Source: Oceanisphaera profunda
GTDB taxonomy: Bacteria; Pseudomonadota; Gammaproteobacteria; Enterobacterales; Aeromonadaceae
DNA: 64,000 nt
NCBI RefSeq assembly: GCF_002157895.1
Contig: NZ_CP021377.1
Coordinates: 2,542,001-2,606,000 of the forward strand
Direction of reading: 5' to 3'
Every line of letters begins with the position of its first letter. Position 1 is the stretch's first letter. The notes beneath the pieces were generated by a model. That model was not told the origin of the DNA and made no database searches. It was given only the letters and a program-made list of their open reading frames with translations. The translations under genes were made by a program, and so were the position numbers. Below, one piece after another: positions 25,938 through 34,641 of the stretch.

Positions 25938-26705
25938 ATGAAATTGATAAACTTCATTATTGAGGCACCTTGGTTATTTCTAATCATTGCAGGCTTCGCC
26001 GGTTATTTTCAGACCGTGACCGGTTTTGGCTTAGGGATGATTGTCATGGGGCTGGCGGGTGGACTGGGCATAGCGCCCGTTGCGACGGTTGCCGCTGTGA
26101 TTAGTTTGATGACGCTTGTCAACTGCGTGGTGGCGTTACCCGGACGTTTGCACCATGTTCACTGGCCATCAGTGCGTGCCACAACCTTGGGTATCATACC
26201 CACCATCGTCGTTGGCGTGCTGCTGTTGGATTATTTGAGTGACGGTGCCGCTACTGTGGTACAAATTCTGCTGGGGTTGGTGATTTTATATGCGGCCAGC
26301 GGGTTACTGCTTAAAGCCAATCGTCAGGAACAGGTAGCGAGTCGCGCTAGCTTTGTCTTGTTTGGTGGCTTGTCGGGTTTCTTGGGGGGATTGTTTGGCA
26401 TTGCGGGGCCGCCGCTTATCTATCACTACTATCGTCAGCCGCTAGAACTTATTCGTATTCGAAATACCCTGATACTGATGTTTGCCGTCACCTCGGGGTT
26501 ACGTACCCTGTTTGTGGTGGGACGAGGGGAAATGAATATGGATATTCTCACGCTTACGGTTTGGGCATTCCCGGTGATAGCGGTGGCCACTTGGATTGGT
26601 CGGCATTGGCCGCCGCCATTCTCTGCAGCAACCATGCGCCGTTTGGTATTTATAATACTGATGCTAATTGGTGTGTCACTGATCGTTGCCGGCTTATTTA
26701 GCTGA
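25938..26705 (+). CDS. TauE/SafE-family sulfite/sulfonate exporter
   Basis: 255 residues with about seven or eight hydrophobic segments and the two-repeat TauE/SafE pattern: GFAGYFQTVTGFGLGMIVMG near the start and LFGGLSGFLGGLFGIAGPPL after the middle. Family members export sulfite, sulfoacetate or related organosulfur anions. Its position after xsc fits removal of sulfite produced by Xsc. GGAG lies only 3 bases before the ATG, so the in-frame TTG at 25944 could be the real start. The stop codon overlaps the end of a MITE-like element. Confidence 0.85.
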   Translation: MKLINFIIEAPWLFLIIAGFAGYFQTVTGFGLGMIVMGLAGGLGIAPVATVAAVISLMTLVNCVVALPGRLHHVHWPSVRATTLGIIPTIVVGVLLLDYLSDGAATVVQILLGLVILYAASGLLLKANRQEQVASRASFVLFGGLSGFLGGLFGIAGPPLIYHYYRQPLELIRIRNTLILMFAVTSGLRTLFVVGRGEMNMDILTLTVWAFPVIAVATWIGRHWPPPFSAATMRRLVFIILMLIGVSLIVAGLFS

Positions 26706-27088
26706 TACCAATCTGGAAAACTAACAGATCAAGGTCTTTTGCAACGAAGCCCGCGAAACCCACGGAAAAATAGTAATCAGATCTGAAAGTACTTTTTAGA
26801 GTAATGACGGGTCTGGCGTTTATCTTTACGCCGTCATCCTGGCGAAAGTCAGGATCTCGTTTTAGGGTTTTAAAGTAAAAGCAGATACCGGGACGGGTCC
26901 GGTAAGACGGTATAGGGCAGGTTCGGTGTTGGTCTTGAGTTCGGCGCTGTTGCTGTTAATACTTGTCGCACGTGAACTGCGTCCGTGACTCTCGTAAACA
27001 AAGAAGCGTGGCCAAAATGGCTCTTTAGGTTTGGCGCTATGATTTTTGGCTTAATGTAAACAGAACACATACTTACTTAGATTGGTAT
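26705..27088. mobile_element. MITE-like element with ATACCAATCT terminal repeats (384 bases)
   Basis: Bounded by the inverted repeats ATACCAATCT (26705-26714) and AGATTGGTAT (27079-27088). The left end continues CTGGAAA, the right end (reverse strand) continues CTAAGTAA. The same two ends, in opposite orientation, bound a 92-base element at 42196-42287; TTACTTAGATTGGTAT is identical in both. No transposase is encoded. It includes a dispersed-repeat-like stretch (GTCATCCTGGCGAAAGTCAG at 26832). No obvious target duplication. Probably a non-autonomous element. Confidence 0.55.
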
Positions 27089-27181
27089 GACATGTAGTAA
27101 GAGTTGATAAGGGCGGAAGGGCTCCGCCCATTAGAACAGTGATATTAATTGGGATAGTCGTTAGGGGCGTTCTGAGGGGAA

Positions 27182-27559
27182 TTATTCGTTATTGGGTGAC
27201 GACAGTTTCCATGCACCCGCTTTAATCGGCAGAAACGCGGCAACCGCTGCGGTAGCGATAACGTGGGTATTGTTGTTATCAGGGTCATGAACATTCAGAC
27301 CACCGTGCACCGCGGTTACTTCCGCACGGCCGCGAGGCAGGGTAGCGGCAACGGTGGCGCAGTCTACTTGATCGGGTCGTTGCACGCCAATCGTTACTTG
27401 TACCCGCATCTGACTGTGTTCATAGCCCAATGATTTGAAAAGCACGATTGATGAGTGGCGTAAGGCATCCTGTACCGCACGACAAGCGGCTTCAGTGTAG
27501 TCTTCTCGGTACAGCGAATTACCACTGCCCATCTCTAAAATAATGCGTTGTTCAGTCAT
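27182..27559 (-). CDS. Lin0512-family protein (second of pair)
   Basis: 125 residues from ATG 27559, which overlaps the stop of the upstream paralogue. It matches the small Lin0512 family: IILEMGSGNSLYREDYTEAACRAVQDALRHSS, MRVQVTIGVQRPDQVD, LPRGRAEVTAVHGGLNV, then HVIATAAVAAFLP. The family's biochemical role is not established. It is on the strand of, and directly downstream of, the CobS/CobT-like genes and its paralogue, so the four appear to be one operon within the taurine locus. Confidence 0.75.
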   Translation of the reverse strand: MTEQRIILEMGSGNSLYREDYTEAACRAVQDALRHSSIVLFKSLGYEHSQMRVQVTIGVQRPDQVDCATVAATLPRGRAEVTAVHGGLNVHDPDNNNTHVIATAAVAAFLPIKAGAWKLSSPNNE

Positions 27560-27905
27560 GATTGGGCTCCATATCGAAGGAAACAATAATCGCAGCATTA
27601 GCGATGACGCAGGTACCACTGCCATCGGGTTTGTCGATATCTAACCCGCCTTTGGTCACTGAGATTTGTGGTTTGCCATAGGGAAAGATGCCCAGTAGCG
27701 CCTGAATGTCCACTTGTTCAGGTTGTTGTACGCCGAGCTCAACGTCAATCAACATGGCGTCGCGAGGAAAGCCGAAAGCGTCGGCGACATTCAGAGAGTT
27801 ATGCCATAACGCATCGCGAATAGCTCGGGCGCAGGCTTCGGTGTAATCGAGGCTGCGAATGGAGGTGCCCATGCCAAACTGGTGCACTAAACGAGTCTTT
27901 GCCAT
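27552..27905 (-). CDS. Lin0512-family protein (first of pair)
   Basis: 117 residues from ATG 27905 (AGAGGA 8 bases upstream; a TTG three bases earlier is less likely). It shares the family pattern with its neighbour: HQFGMGTSIRSLDYTEACARAIRDALWHNS, MLIDVELGVQQPEQVD, FPYGKPQISVTKGGLDI, CVIANAAIIVSF. The tandem pair probably forms a heteromer. Similarity between the two is clear but far from identity, so the duplication is old. Confidence 0.75.
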   Translation of the reverse strand: MAKTRLVHQFGMGTSIRSLDYTEACARAIRDALWHNSLNVADAFGFPRDAMLIDVELGVQQPEQVDIQALLGIFPYGKPQISVTKGGLDIDKPDGSGTCVIANAAIIVSFDMEPNHD

Positions 27906-27973
27906 CAAATGGTTCCTCTAGTAAGTCAGTATTAGATGTGTGATTGCACCGAAAATGCGCGAGCAAAGGGCTA

Positions 27974-29710
27974 TTAACGGCGTTTACGGTGGCCAATCAA
28001 CTGTACGATTTCATCAAATAGATGACTGTCTAGCGCTTGTGACATATCGGTGGCCAGACAGTGACGATAAAACGGGCTCAAATCTAGGCCTACACCTAGC
28101 CCCAAAATATAAATTTCATTTTGGCGTTCGCGGCGGGCGAGCACCTCTTTTAGGTGGTTATCAAGGTAATAAGCGTCGTTGGTTAGGTTAGTGGCGCTGT
28201 CAGCTGGGCTGCCATCAGAAATCACAATGAGGATTTTTCGCTCCTCACTGCACGCTAGTAAACGGTTGCAGGCCCAGTCTACCGCCTCGCCATCAACACC
28301 TTCACGAAACAGATCGCCTTTGAGTAGGGCTGCAACATCACGGCGAGAGCGACGCCAGCCACGATTGGCCTCTTTAAACACCAAGTGGCACGTTTCATTG
28401 AGCCGGCCGGGATAGGGTGGTCGGCCTTGGCGCATCCACTCTTTATAAGGTTTACCGCCATTCCAAGTGTTAGTGGTAAAGCCCAGCAGCTCGCTGCTGG
28501 CACCTATCATATCTAGGGCGCGGATCAAGCAATCAGCCAGCATGGCGATGGGCTCAATTTGGTGGCGCATGGAGCCTGAGCAGTCAATCAAGATGCTGAC
28601 CACGCAATCGGCAACGGGGCGTTGACGCTCCTGATAAAATAGACGCCGTTCAGTGGGTGAGCTTACCAGTTGTGCCAAGCGGCGACCATCAATGCGGCCC
28701 TCTTCCTCGCCGTATAGCCAGCCATCACGTTGGGGAGTGGCTAATATCGCCGCAAGCTGGCGTGCCAGCCGCTGGATATTTATGCCCTGTTCACTAATGC
28801 CTTTATCTAGGCGCTCACGGTATTCTTCCAGTTGCGCCGCACGTATCAAACTGGTGGCTTTTACTTCGCGATCGTAAGCGGAAGTATATACCTGATAGCC
28901 CTGTTGGTTCTCGCCATAAGCTCTGCTGGCACCACTGCGGGCAGTGGCAAAGCCGTCGCTGTCATCACCGTCCTGATCAAAATCTAATAGCAGGGCAAAG
29001 CTTGATTGTGCGTCTTGGTCTTCGTCGCTGCTGTTGTCATCGTCTGCGCCTTGCTCGGCACGTTGGGCTTCTATAATACCGTCCACCAGCTCGGCAATAG
29101 CCAGCGCGTGGGGGATAAAGTCCACTTGTTGATGTCGAGTGCGGCGCAGCCCTGATAGCGATGTTCCCATCGACGAAGCCAGCGAAAAACGAGTACTTTC
29201 AATAAAATCTTCCGTTTCCTCTAGCACCTGGCGAGCATTAAGCCGTGACCAACACATTTGCGCGACCGTGTATATAAGAATACCGCTGCTGCTTTCGGTG
29301 TGGCCAGAGCGGTGAAAGTCTTGGGACCAACGCATAAAACGATCTTCCACGTTGGCGGCTATGCCGGTGAGCTGTGCAGGTACTAATGCCTCGACGCGCA
29401 ATTGCTCTAACAACTCGAACACCAGCCGCGCAACGGGTTTGGGCGGGCAGTGCGTTTGATGTAATTTGGCATCGCTGTACATCAGGCGCAAAGCCATGCC
29501 GTCTGCTGCGGCACGACAATCGGCAAAAGAGGCGACGGCGGTATCGATGCGATGATGGGGCGCGTGCATGGGGAGACTGCGCTCGCCCTGATACAACACT
29601 TTGCCACGAAAGTGCAGATCCGGGTGGCCACTAAGGGCTCGTATTGAGGCGGCGCACAGCTCTTCAACCCGTTGCTGGCGGCGGGCCTGTTGCTGGGCTA
29701 GATTGCTCAT
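27974..29710 (-). CDS. CobT-like von Willebrand A protein
   Basis: 578 residues. N-terminal half is helical with an acidic linker at ~222-245 (AEQGADDDNSSDEDQD); the C-terminal ~210 residues are a VWA domain with a MIDAS motif (ILIDCSGSMRHQIEP) and later ILIVISDGSPADS. This layout matches CobT of aerobic cobaltochelatase (CobNST). The partner AAA protein is encoded immediately upstream, overlapping by 4 bases. No CobN and no other cobalamin gene is present. It may therefore be part of an AAA/VWA activase that remodels another metal or cofactor enzyme, as NorQ/NorD or CbbQ/CbbO do. Confidence 0.8.
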   Translation of the reverse strand: MSNLAQQQARRQQRVEELCAASIRALSGHPDLHFRGKVLYQGERSLPMHAPHHRIDTAVASFADCRAAADGMALRLMYSDAKLHQTHCPPKPVARLVFELLEQLRVEALVPAQLTGIAANVEDRFMRWSQDFHRSGHTESSSGILIYTVAQMCWSRLNARQVLEETEDFIESTRFSLASSMGTSLSGLRRTRHQQVDFIPHALAIAELVDGIIEAQRAEQGADDDNSSDEDQDAQSSFALLLDFDQDGDDSDGFATARSGASRAYGENQQGYQVYTSAYDREVKATSLIRAAQLEEYRERLDKGISEQGINIQRLARQLAAILATPQRDGWLYGEEEGRIDGRRLAQLVSSPTERRLFYQERQRPVADCVVSILIDCSGSMRHQIEPIAMLADCLIRALDMIGASSELLGFTTNTWNGGKPYKEWMRQGRPPYPGRLNETCHLVFKEANRGWRRSRRDVAALLKGDLFREGVDGEAVDWACNRLLACSEERKILIVISDGSPADSATNLTNDAYYLDNHLKEVLARRERQNEIYILGLGVGLDLSPFYRHCLATDMSQALDSHLFDEIVQLIGHRKRR

Positions 29711-30690
29711 ATACTAAGTGACTCCCTGAACCAAGACTCGTCCAATTCTTCATCAAAGCAGCGTTGATAATATTCGGCCACAATCTGGCGCTCGGCATCG
29801 TCGCATTTGTTTAGGAATGACAGCCTGAAGGCCACCGCTGAGTTACGAAAAATCTCACAGTTTTCGGCCCAGGTAATCACGGTACGGGGCGACATTAGCG
29901 TGGAAATATCCCCGGCGGCAAAGCCTTTGCGCGTTAAGTCCGCCACGCTCACCATCCTATCAATCAGCTTACGGCCTTGTTCGGTATTTTTTTCCGGTAC
30001 CCGAGCCAGTACGATCGCCGCCTCTTCTTTGGCGCTCAGATAATCCAGTTTTGCCACAATATTCCAGCGGTCAATTTGGGCATGGTTTAGCACCTGAGTG
30101 CCTTGGTACATGCCGGACATATTACCCAGGCCGACGGTGTTGGCGGTGGCGAATAAACGAAAGCTGGGGTGCGGCTGAATGACGCGGTTTTGGTCCAGTA
30201 GCGAAAAGCTGCCATCACGCTCCAGAATGCGTTGAATAACAAACATCACATCGGGTCGGCCAGCGTCGTATTCATCAAAAATTAGCGCGATGGGGCGCTG
30301 CAGCGACCAAGGCACAATACCTTCTTGGAATTCAGTGACCTGAACGCCGTCTCTGACCACTATTGTATCTTTGCCAACCAGATCAAGACGACTGATATGA
30401 CCGTCTAGATTGACTCGTAAGCAAGGCCAGTTTAAGCGCGCCGCGACTTGTTCGATATGAGTGGATTTACCGGTGCCGTGTAGACCCTGAACCATGACCC
30501 GGCGGTTACGGGTAAAGCCCGCGAGAATAGCCAAGGTAACGTCTGGGTTAAAGCGATAGGCCTCGTCAATATCAGGAACATACTCGTTCCGCTCGCTGAA
30601 AGCCGGTACCTCTAAGTCACTGTCGATACCGAAGAGCTCACGTACCGAGCGTAGGGTGTCGGGCTGCTGGCTACCTAGCAAATCTGTCAT
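29707..30690 (-). CDS. CobS-like AAA+ ATPase
   Basis: 327 residues, MoxR/CobS-type AAA+ protein. Walker A GLHGTGKST within VQGLHGTGKSTHIEQVAARL, followed by NLDGHISRLDLVGKD which is diagnostic of CobS; Walker B in ALIFDEYDAGRPDV; sensor 1 in LFATANTVGLG. In cobaltochelatase CobS and CobT form the ATP-driven unit acting on CobN. Here the pair stands alone, first in an operon with two Lin0512 genes and divergent from tauXY. Its true client is unknown. Confidence 0.85.
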   Translation of the reverse strand: MTDLLGSQQPDTLRSVRELFGIDSDLEVPAFSERNEYVPDIDEAYRFNPDVTLAILAGFTRNRRVMVQGLHGTGKSTHIEQVAARLNWPCLRVNLDGHISRLDLVGKDTIVVRDGVQVTEFQEGIVPWSLQRPIALIFDEYDAGRPDVMFVIQRILERDGSFSLLDQNRVIQPHPSFRLFATANTVGLGNMSGMYQGTQVLNHAQIDRWNIVAKLDYLSAKEEAAIVLARVPEKNTEQGRKLIDRMVSVADLTRKGFAAGDISTLMSPRTVITWAENCEIFRNSAVAFRLSFLNKCDDAERQIVAEYYQRCFDEELDESWFRESLSI

Positions 30691-30973
30691 GTGTTGCTCC
30701 TTGAGACGAACGCAGAGTTATCTGTTTATAAATTTAGCTTAACTTACCAGCGCAAGCATTAAAAGTGGAACGTTATGTTTCATTTTTAGTTAAAGTGATG
30801 CTGTTGCCTAGTTTGTTGTTAATGGTTACTAGATTGTTATTTTTTGGCCCAAACAATGTGTGGTAACTGGCACTAATGAATAAAAAAACGGTGACGTAGA
30901 CTTGTTTGCACTGGATTTGCCACGTCTTAGGACGCGAACAATCATTACCAATTTATTTTAAGTGGAGTTAACT
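30691..30973 (+). promoter_or_regulatory. Divergent promoter region cobS-like / tauX
   Basis: Contains TGGAAC-GTTAT-GTTTCA at 30768-30784 (imperfect 6-5-6 inverted repeat), resembling an IclR-type operator and sharing GTTTCATTTTT with the xsc upstream region, and TGGCCCAAACA at 30845-30855, which recurs as TGGCCCAACA upstream of the TRAP genes (34441-34450). These are candidate IclR and TauR sites respectively. Both assignments are inference. Confidence 0.4.
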
Positions 30974-31357
30974 ATGAGCCAACCTACTGTTGCTTTTCTT
31001 CAAGCCTTCGGCGATGCCCTTAACCGTCATGATATTGATGCGCTGTTAGACATGATGACCGACGATTGTGTGTTTAACGGCGTGGCCGGCAATGAGTTGC
31101 ATGGTACTAGCTTTGTGGGCCCCGATGCGGTGCGCCAAGGTCTTTCTACCGCGTGGAAAAATGCGCCGGACGCCTGCTGGGTTGATGGTGAGTTCTACGT
31201 GATTGGTGACAAAGGTTTTATGGAGACCACCTATAAAGGCACCACTGCAGACGGCTTGCGTACCGAAGCGCGCATGATTGATGTATTAACGTTTCGCGAT
31301 GGAAAAATCGCCATTAAGAATGCTTTCCGCAAAAATCGCCCGCCTGTTAACGCTTGA
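30974..31357 (+). CDS. tauX: Taurine dehydrogenase small subunit TauX (SnoaL/NTF2 fold)
   Basis: 127 residues from ATG 30974 (GGAG 7 bases upstream). The sequence has the SnoaL/NTF2-like cone-fold pattern: FLQAFGDALNRHDIDALLDMMTDDCVF, GPDAVRQGLSTAW, then ARMIDVLTFRDGKIAIKNAFRKNRPP. On its own this fold is non-specific. Directly upstream of a large FAD dehydrogenase and within a xsc/TRAP locus it corresponds to TauX, the small subunit of taurine dehydrogenase known from Paracoccus and Rhodobacter. The enzyme oxidatively deaminates taurine to sulfoacetaldehyde. Confidence 0.75.
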   Translation: MSQPTVAFLQAFGDALNRHDIDALLDMMTDDCVFNGVAGNELHGTSFVGPDAVRQGLSTAWKNAPDACWVDGEFYVIGDKGFMETTYKGTTADGLRTEARMIDVLTFRDGKIAIKNAFRKNRPPVNA

Positions 31358-31402
31358 GAATCTTGCTCTAAAGCTTAACAACTCGATCATAGGGAAACGG
31401 TC

Positions 31403-32848
31403 ATGGAAACTGTAGATTTGAACAATCAAGCCGGTGTAAATGCAGAACAGCGCACCGCGCCGTTAAAGCCTTACGATCCCACTTACGATCCGCTTAAAAG
31501 CGAGAATCCGGGTCAGGGGCGTGACTATGCGCCGACTTATTGGATTGGCACTGCGGGTGAGCCACCCGCAGATGACGGTCCGGTGCAGGGTGATATGGAC
31601 GTAGATGTGGTGATTGTTGGTGCCGGCTTTACTGGGCTGACGGCTGCCATTTTCTTAGCAGAAAACTACGGCATTAAAGCCACTGTGTTGGAAGCGAATC
31701 GTACTAGTTGGGGTTGTTCTACCCGTAATGGCGGACAAGCACAGTGTGCGACAGGCCGGCTAAAGCGTTCACAGTGGATTGACCGTTATGGTTTGGATAT
31801 TGCGCATAAGCTGCATCAAGAATGCCTTGATGGCATGGCCACCTTTAAAGAGCTGATCAAAGATATTGATTGTGAACCGCAGCCCGGGGGGCACTTATAT
31901 ATAGCGCACCGTGATCGACAGATGCCAATCTTGGAAAAAGAAGCAAAACTACTGCGTGAAACCTTCAATTACGATGCGCAGATTATGGATGGTGATACGG
32001 TTAAGCGTGATTGGTTTGGCGACCAAGAAGCGGTCGGCGCCATGCATGAACCCGAGGGTATCGGCATTCACGCCGGTAAGTTGGCCTTCGGCTACCATTT
32101 AAAAGCGCGGGCGTTGGGGGTAAAAATTCACCCTGCCAGTCCGGTGCAGAGTTGGGAAACGCGCGGCGGCGTACATTATTTGACGACGCCTGGGGGAGTG
32201 GTGAAAGCGCGTTCAGTGGGGATGGCGACCGGTGGTTACACCTCTCAAGGTTTGCACTCCCAGTTAAAAAACCGCCTGTTGCCCGTGTTATCTAATTCTA
32301 TTGTGACCCGTCCCCTGACCGATGAAGAAATTGCAGCTTGTAATATGCACACGCGTCAGGTGATTACCGATACTCGGATCTTACGCCATTATTATCGGTT
32401 GTTACCCGACAATCGCTTACAGATCGGCAGTCGTAGCGCCATTACCGGCCGCGATGCTCCGCAGGAAAAGTATAAGAATATGCTGATCAGCGATATGCAT
32501 CGTAAATTCCCGTTACTGAAGGGGGTGAAGATCGACTATTCGTGGTGGGGATGGGTGGATGTTAGTCACGATATGATGCCGCGAATTTTCCAACCCAATC
32601 CGAAAGAAACGGTGTATTACGCACTGGGTTACGGCGGTAACGGTGTTATGTATTCGGCGCAGGCGGGTAAGCGTTTAGCCCAGCTGATTGCGGGTGATAA
32701 AATAGACATGAGTCTGCCTATTTTCAACTCTAAACTACCCTTCCCCAATGTGAAGGAAATGGTCGAGTCACAAGCCTTTGCGCCGTTTCGTCGATTGGGT
32801 CAGAGCGTCTTGTATCGCTGGTACAGCCACCAAGACGAGCGACCATAA
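31403..32848 (+). CDS. tauY: Taurine dehydrogenase large subunit TauY (FAD oxidoreductase)
   Basis: 481 residues. After a ~65-residue N-terminal extension comes an FAD Rossmann motif DVVIVGAGFTGLTAAIFLAE and a D-amino acid oxidase-type fold: SWGCSTRNGGQAQ, EPEGIGIHAGKLAFGY, and the C-terminal FAD-contacting YALGYGGNGVMYSAQAGK. This family also includes gamma-glutamylputrescine oxidase; the pairing with a TauX-like subunit and the locus favour taurine. AGGGA lies 8 bases before the ATG. It converges on tauR with only 6 bases between the stops. Electrons probably pass to cytochrome c or quinone. Confidence 0.82.
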   Translation: METVDLNNQAGVNAEQRTAPLKPYDPTYDPLKSENPGQGRDYAPTYWIGTAGEPPADDGPVQGDMDVDVVIVGAGFTGLTAAIFLAENYGIKATVLEANRTSWGCSTRNGGQAQCATGRLKRSQWIDRYGLDIAHKLHQECLDGMATFKELIKDIDCEPQPGGHLYIAHRDRQMPILEKEAKLLRETFNYDAQIMDGDTVKRDWFGDQEAVGAMHEPEGIGIHAGKLAFGYHLKARALGVKIHPASPVQSWETRGGVHYLTTPGGVVKARSVGMATGGYTSQGLHSQLKNRLLPVLSNSIVTRPLTDEEIAACNMHTRQVITDTRILRHYYRLLPDNRLQIGSRSAITGRDAPQEKYKNMLISDMHRKFPLLKGVKIDYSWWGWVDVSHDMMPRIFQPNPKETVYYALGYGGNGVMYSAQAGKRLAQLIAGDKIDMSLPIFNSKLPFPNVKEMVESQAFAPFRRLGQSVLYRWYSHQDERP

Positions 32849-32854
32849 ATTGGC

Positions 32855-34321
32855 TTAGCGTTCGCGCATCGCCAGCGGTACCAATCGAGCCAAGCGTTCC
32901 AAGCCTGGCTCGATTTTTTCTGCCTGTATGGCGGAAAAACCGAGTCGTAAATGCGCACTGCACGACTTATCAAAGTGATGAATATCGCCACACTCAATCA
33001 AAATGCTCTGTTTTCGGGCTAACGCTTGTAACTTGCGAAAATCCAAATCTGCTGGCGCTTTCAGCCAGAAGCTAGTACCCCCGATATTCGAGTGGGTACT
33101 GAACTGGGGCAGATGGGTTTGCAAAGCCTTGCTCATGCACTCCCAGCGTTGTTTAAGTGCGCGGTGGATTTGGCGTAACAAGACATCGTGATAGCCGCGC
33201 TCAATAAACAATGCCAGCGTGCGCTGATTGTTAGTGGGCGGATGACGCAGCATCAGACGCCGTATCGCACGCACTTCACTGATCAATTTCGGGTGCGCCA
33301 CCATATAGCCTAGGCGTAGCCCAGGTGCGAGTGTCTTTGACAGACTACCCACGTAAATAACCCTGTCATGACGGTCTAAGCTTTTAAGCGCGGGGGTGGG
33401 ATTACTCTCGTAGTTTATTTCGCTGTTGTAGTCGTCTTCAATAATTAGAAAGTTATCTTTTTCTGCTAAATCCAATAGCTGCCTGCGGCGCTCTAGCGGC
33501 ATGGTGACGGTAGTCGGGCTTTGGTGACTCGGTGTGACATAAACCAGTTGGCACTCAGACAAAGAGTCATCAATCTGCATTCCTTGGTCATCCACTGGCT
33601 GTAATTGGATATCTTCGGTCAACAGGCTCGCAATATTATACATGTCTACATAGCCGGGGTTTTCCATAGCAAAACGCCGGCCAGGTTTGAGTAATAGCTG
33701 CGCCACCATCCACAGTGCTTGCTGGGTGCCAACCGTAATCAGGATTTGTTCCGGTTTGGCCCACACTCCGCGTCTTGGCAGCAGTCGGGTACGGATCTGT
33801 TCAATCAGTAACGGGTCGTCTTCATCAAAGTGATCCACCGACCAGCTGCGTATGGCCTGCACATTCATGGAATCTCGGCTGCACTCGCGCCAGTGCTGGG
33901 TCGGGAACAAAGCTGGGTCAAGTTGGCCGTAAAGGAAAGGGTAGTCGTAATTATACCAGTCCTTGGGTTTGCGAATATTTTGCTGCAATGAAGGACGCAC
34001 CGTTAATAGTGTCTCCCACGACATGGGCTTGGCATCAATATCGTTAAGGCGTATTTGTTTTTCAGCGTGACCTTGCAGAATGTCGGCATTGACGAAATAA
34101 CCGCTGCGACTTTTCGCAATCAGATAGCCGTCATCAAGTAACTGTTCGTAGGCCAGAACCACGGTGTTACGCGCAATTTTTAATTCATTAGCGAGTTTGC
34201 GGCTGGAGGGCAGCGCTTTATCCAGAGGGATCTGCCCGTCGAGAATGGCATTGGCAATTTTCTCGCGTAACTGGCGTTGCAGAGTTTCGGTCAGATTAGG
34301 GTCTAGATGAAAAAGGAGCAT
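32855..34321 (-). CDS. tauR: MocR-type regulator TauR (GntR helix-turn-helix plus aminotransferase fold)
   Basis: 488 residues. N-terminal GntR-type winged helix at ~10-75 (REKIANAILDGQIPLDKALPSSRKLANEL, NTVVLAYEQLLDDGYL), then a fold-type I aminotransferase domain with the PLP lysine in YVGSLSKTLAPGLRLGYMV and the EDDYNSE motif. This is the MocR/GabR class; TauR of Rhodobacter belongs to it and activates taurine genes in response to taurine. It lies between tauXY and the divergent TRAP genes. Paralogous specificities (GabR, PdxR) cannot be excluded from sequence alone, but context is strong. Confidence 0.85.
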   Translation of the reverse strand: MLLFHLDPNLTETLQRQLREKIANAILDGQIPLDKALPSSRKLANELKIARNTVVLAYEQLLDDGYLIAKSRSGYFVNADILQGHAEKQIRLNDIDAKPMSWETLLTVRPSLQQNIRKPKDWYNYDYPFLYGQLDPALFPTQHWRECSRDSMNVQAIRSWSVDHFDEDDPLLIEQIRTRLLPRRGVWAKPEQILITVGTQQALWMVAQLLLKPGRRFAMENPGYVDMYNIASLLTEDIQLQPVDDQGMQIDDSLSECQLVYVTPSHQSPTTVTMPLERRRQLLDLAEKDNFLIIEDDYNSEINYESNPTPALKSLDRHDRVIYVGSLSKTLAPGLRLGYMVAHPKLISEVRAIRRLMLRHPPTNNQRTLALFIERGYHDVLLRQIHRALKQRWECMSKALQTHLPQFSTHSNIGGTSFWLKAPADLDFRKLQALARKQSILIECGDIHHFDKSCSAHLRLGFSAIQAEKIEPGLERLARLVPLAMRER

Positions 34322-34641
34322 GGTGCATGGGCCCTATTCTTGTTGGATATGGTGGCGCTCAAGTATGACACAGTGATTAAGGCTAATGAAAAATAAGTAC
34401 TTGGCATAAAAGGGATAAATATTATGCAACTGGATAGGTCTGGCCCAACACATGGTTGCTGGTTGGCTCTATGGATTAAGCACCAGAATGGGTAAAAAGG
34501 ATGTGTTAACGGCAATTAACACCCATTAAACATTTAAAACTAATTGGTAACATAGGTAACGTAAGCGAGCTAAGGAAAGAGCAGGTGAGACAGTAGTAGA
34601 GCTAAACCCTCACATCAACAACAAGAACAGGATTTATAACT
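34322..34641 (+). promoter_or_regulatory. Divergent promoter region tauR / TRAP operon
   Basis: 320 bases. TGGCCCAACACATGG at 34441 is similar to TGGCCCAAACAATG at 30845 upstream of tauX. CTGG motifs repeat around it (CTGGATAGGTCTGGCC). MocR-type regulators usually bind direct repeats, so this is a candidate TauR site. A GTGTTAAC-GGCA-ATTAACAC inverted repeat also lies at 34502-34521. Confidence 0.4.

Noticed and set aside
29707-30690. CobS/CobT genes as evidence of cobalamin synthesis
   Set aside because: No CobN and no other cobalamin gene nearby; the pair is more safely called CobS/CobT-like.
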